From Chitinophaga pinensis (GTDB lineage Bacteria; Bacteroidota; Bacteroidia; M30B66), in assembly GCA_943333015.1 (NCBI GenBank), contig CALQRR010000096.1, forward strand, positions 1 through 6,586: 6,586 nt of DNA. The letters run 5' to 3'. Both the position numbers and the translations under genes were made by a program. Position 1 is the stretch's first letter. Each line of letters opens with the position of its first letter. A model generated the notes under the pieces. The model saw only the letters and a list, made by a program, of their open reading frames with translations, was not told where the DNA came from and made no database searches. Of this stretch, positions 4,460-6,586 are shown piece by piece.

Positions 4460-6586
4460 ATGAAATTCAATGTTTTTCTAAAACCTGCTTTTTATTTTTT
4501 GACGCTGCTTTCTGGAGCGTTAATGTGTTCTGCTTTTGTTAGCAATCGCACACACGGAAGCGAGGAGGAGTTGGATGCTTTGCTGGCTAAAATGACCATC
4601 GAAGAAAAGATTGGACAGATGACTCAACTCAACCTCGATGTGGTTTGCGTGGGAGAAATTTACAATCTGCAAGAGCCACACCGGCTGGACATGACGAAGC
4701 TTCGCAATGCTTTGGTCAAGTGGCAGGTCGGATCCATTCTCAATTGTGGCGGTCATGCCTATCCCCGTAAACAATGGTTGGAGATTATCGGTGGAATTCA
4801 GGAAGTTGCGACAACGGAAACTCGGTTGAAAATCCCTGTTTTGTATGGAATTGATGCCATTCATGGAGCCAATTATGTGAGTAATGCCACCTTATTCCCA
4901 CAACAACTGGCGCAGGCAGCATCGTTCAATCCCGAACTTACCCGCCAGGCAACAGCAATAACGGCTTACGAAACCCGCGCTGCCGGAATCCCCTGGAATT
5001 TTTCTCCCGTGCTTGATGTTGCGCGCAATCCGCTCTGGTCCCGCTTTTTTGAAACATATGGCGAAGATGCGCTGATGTGTTCCCGTTTTGGCGAAGCTGC
5101 CATTTGGGGCTATCAAGGCAAGTCTTCCGCGGCAGCCCTCGATGCCCTGCACGTGGCGGCATGTATGAAGCATTTTCTCGGTTATGGCGGAATGAGATCG
5201 GGCAAAGACAGAACACCGGCCTACATTTCCGACATACAGTTGCGTGAAATTTATCTGCCTTCTTTCATGAAAGCGATTCAAACCGGAGCGCTCACCCTGA
5301 TGATTAACAGTGGTGAAATCAATGGCGAGCCAGTACATGCCAGCAAAAAAATCTTAACGGGTTTGCTGCGCGATGAGTTGAAATTCGAAGGGGTTGCTGT
5401 AACCGATTGGGAGGACATTATGAAGCTGCAACTCAATCACCGCGTGGCAGCAACGTTAAAAGAAGCAACGCTACAGGCAGTAGATGCCGGCATTGATATG
5501 TGCATGGTGCCCAACGATTTTGAATTTCCCCGTCTGCTTCTTGAACTCGTTAAAGAAGGAAAAGTCAGCGAAGCCCGCCTCGATCTTTCCGTGAAACGGA
5601 TTCTCAAACTCAAACAGAAACTGGGCATTCTCAAAAAAGCAAACCTTCCCGCACTAAGCGATTACCCGCTGTTCGGTTCACAACAGCATATGGATGTTGC
5701 TCGGATGGCGGCTTCAGAATCCATCACGCTGCTCGAAAATCGTCAGCAAACGCTCCCATTCAAGTCGCAGCAGCGTATTCTGGTAACTGGCCCTGCCGCT
5801 CATTCCATGAGTCTGCTCAATGGCGCTTGGACGCGCACTTGGCAAGGAGTCGACACTACCTTTGACGACCAGTCCAAAAACACCATTTACGAAGCACTCA
5901 GCAACGCATCACCCGGTAAAATCACCTATGCCCAAGGCTGTTCGGTAGATAGTATGACCAACCTGAATCGTGTGTTGGAATTGAGCCGTTCCTGTGATGT
6001 GATTGTGGCCTGTGTGGGAGAAAATCCATCCACCGAAAAACCCGGCGACATCAATGATTTGGAATTATCCCCCACCCAGCAGCAATTTGTAAAAGAGCTA
6101 CTCAAAACCGGAAAGCCAGTCGTGCTGGTATTGGTTGAAAACCGCCCACGCATTGTCCGCGAAATTGCAACCGCCTGCTCCTCTGTTGTAATGGCATACC
6201 AACCCGGCGATTTTGGAGGAGATGCACTGGCCGATATTCTTTACGGAAAGGTAAATCCGAGCGGTCGACTACCATTCACCTATCCCCAATTCAATCACGG
6301 CCTAATTTGGTACGATCACAAATACACCGAAACATTCGACTCGAAATACGGCAACAATGCATTCCAGCCACAGTGGCCGTTTGGACATGGACTTTCCTAT
6401 TCAGAGGTCCGTTATTCTGATTTAAAAATCTCCTCCAACACCCTGCATCCTGGCGAAAAACTAACCATCAGCATTCAACTGACCAATGCCAGTGACAGAG
6501 AAGTGAAAGAGCCGGTGCTGCTTTTTGCCCGAGATCATTTTGCTTCCATCACACCTTCGGTTCGACAACTGAAGGACTTTACCAAA
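4460..6586 (+). CDS. Glycoside hydrolase family 3 beta-glucosidase / exo-beta-glucanase, ExoI-like (3' end outside window)
   Basis: The frame is open from ATG 4460 to the window end: 709 codons, probably lacking about 50 or more residues. Residues 1 to about 25 are a hydrophobic export signal. A mature GH3 N-terminus follows (L-L-A-K-M-T-I-E-E-K-I-G-Q-M). The (beta/alpha)8 domain, about 45-360, carries G-I-D132-A-I-H-G, V-L-D186-V-A-R-N-P-L-W, E-T-Y-G-E-D203, K237-H-F, and the nucleophile motif V-T-D316-W-E-D. The second domain, about 414-610, opens with A-A-S-E-S-I-T-L-L-E-N, has A-W457-T-R-T-W-Q-G, and has G-E521-N-P-S-T-E526-K-P-G-D, where E526 aligns with the acid/base Glu of barley ExoI. 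P-F-G-H-G-L-S-Y (640-647) leads into a FnIII-like domain that is cut off. D316-W317 and W457 match the ExoI residues that clamp glucose. It should release single sugars, most likely glucose, from non-reducing ends of beta-glucan oligosaccharides in the periplasm or outside the cell. The exact linkage cannot be read from sequence. It lies 3 nt behind the CBM lipoprotein and is presumably co-expressed. Confidence 0.95.
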   Translation, partial: MKFNVFLKPAFYFLTLLSGALMCSAFVSNRTHGSEEELDALLAKMTIEEKIGQMTQLNLDVVCVGEIYNLQEPHRLDMTKLRNALVKWQVGSILNCGGHAYPRKQWLEIIGGIQEVATTETRLKIPVLYGIDAIHGANYVSNATLFPQQLAQAASFNPELTRQATAITAYETRAAGIPWNFSPVLDVARNPLWSRFFETYGEDALMCSRFGEAAIWGYQGKSSAAALDALHVAACMKHFLGYGGMRSGKDRTPAYISDIQLREIYLPSFMKAIQTGALTLMINSGEINGEPVHASKKILTGLLRDELKFEGVAVTDWEDIMKLQLNHRVAATLKEATLQAVDAGIDMCMVPNDFEFPRLLLELVKEGKVSEARLDLSVKRILKLKQKLGILKKANLPALSDYPLFGSQQHMDVARMAASESITLLENRQQTLPFKSQQRILVTGPAAHSMSLLNGAWTRTWQGVDTTFDDQSKNTIYEALSNASPGKITYAQGCSVDSMTNLNRVLELSRSCDVIVACVGENPSTEKPGDINDLELSPTQQQFVKELLKTGKPVVLVLVENRPRIVREIATACSSVVMAYQPGDFGGDALADILYGKVNPSGRLPFTYPQFNHGLIWYDHKYTETFDSKYGNNAFQPQWPFGHGLSYSEVRYSDLKISSNTLHPGEKLTISIQLTNASDREVKEPVLLFARDHFASITPSVRQLKDFTK

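Larger units (their letters stand above)
1..6586 (+). other. Five-gene co-directional operon segment, glycan utilisation
   Basis: All five genes run on the + strand with junctions of -1, 2, 9 and 3 nt. There is no hairpin-plus-T-tract or spacer large enough for a promoter between any of them. The order is barrel, barrel, surface lipoprotein, CBM lipoprotein, GH3. Neither the operon promoter nor the terminator is in the window, since both ends fall inside genes. No SusC, SusD, regulator or second enzyme is visible. The operon reading is inferred from spacing; the carbohydrate theme is supported by the GH3 and CBM9 calls. Confidence 0.8.

Noticed and set aside
4460..4540. GH3 as a lipoprotein with Cys23 as the lipid site
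   Set aside because: The residues before Cys23 are A-L-M; Met at -1 does not fit a lipobox, which needs a small residue there. An ordinary Sec signal cleaved near A25 is more likely, though the exact site is unclear.
4892..5338. Open frame of 148 codons on the minus strand inside the GH3 gene
   Set aside because: It lies wholly antisense to strongly conserved GH3 motifs (including K237-H-F), has no export signal or recognisable motif, and is Cys/Arg-rich in the manner of a shadow frame.

Overview
The window is a densely packed, single-strand (+) gene run that looks like part of a glycan-utilisation operon from a member of the Bacteroidota. The phylum call rests on several features. There are two outer-membrane barrel-type proteins ending in Phe. 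There are two lipoproteins, one with an acidic surface-export signal (C-K-S-D-D) of the Bacteroidota type just after the lipid cysteine. The start codons have no convincing Shine-Dalgarno sequence. The mix of non-catalytic carbohydrate-binding lipoproteins with a GH3 enzyme is also typical. No genus can be named from this sequence.

Layout: (1) 1-498, the C-terminal 165 residues of an outer-membrane beta-barrel-like protein whose start lies upstream; (2) 498-2225, a complete 575-residue secreted beta-strand-rich protein, probably a second outer-membrane barrel, of no family I can name; (3) 2228-3229, a 333-residue lipoprotein with an Ig-like and a jelly-roll-like region, a probable surface glycan-binding protein; (4) 3239-4456, a 405-residue lipoprotein with a CBM11/CIA30-like module followed by a CBM9-like module; (5) 4460-6586, a glycoside hydrolase family 3 enzyme of the barley ExoI-like type (TDWED nucleophile motif, GExxxTExxGD acid/base motif), cut by the window end after 709 codons, inside its C-terminal FnIII-like domain. 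Gaps between genes are -1, 2, 9 and 3 nt, so there is no room for internal promoters or terminators between genes and the five are almost certainly co-transcribed. No RNA genes, mobile elements, CRISPR arrays or intergenic stretches were seen.

Inferred joint role: the lipoproteins capture a beta-glucan or related glycan at the cell surface, the barrels pass or anchor material at the outer membrane, and the exported GH3 removes terminal glucose (or a similar sugar) from the resulting oligosaccharides. No SusC/SusD pair is visible here, so this is either the flank of a classical polysaccharide utilisation locus or a different arrangement that uses plug-less barrels. The most interesting parts are the two barrel proteins and the 333-residue lipoprotein, which I cannot assign to characterised families.
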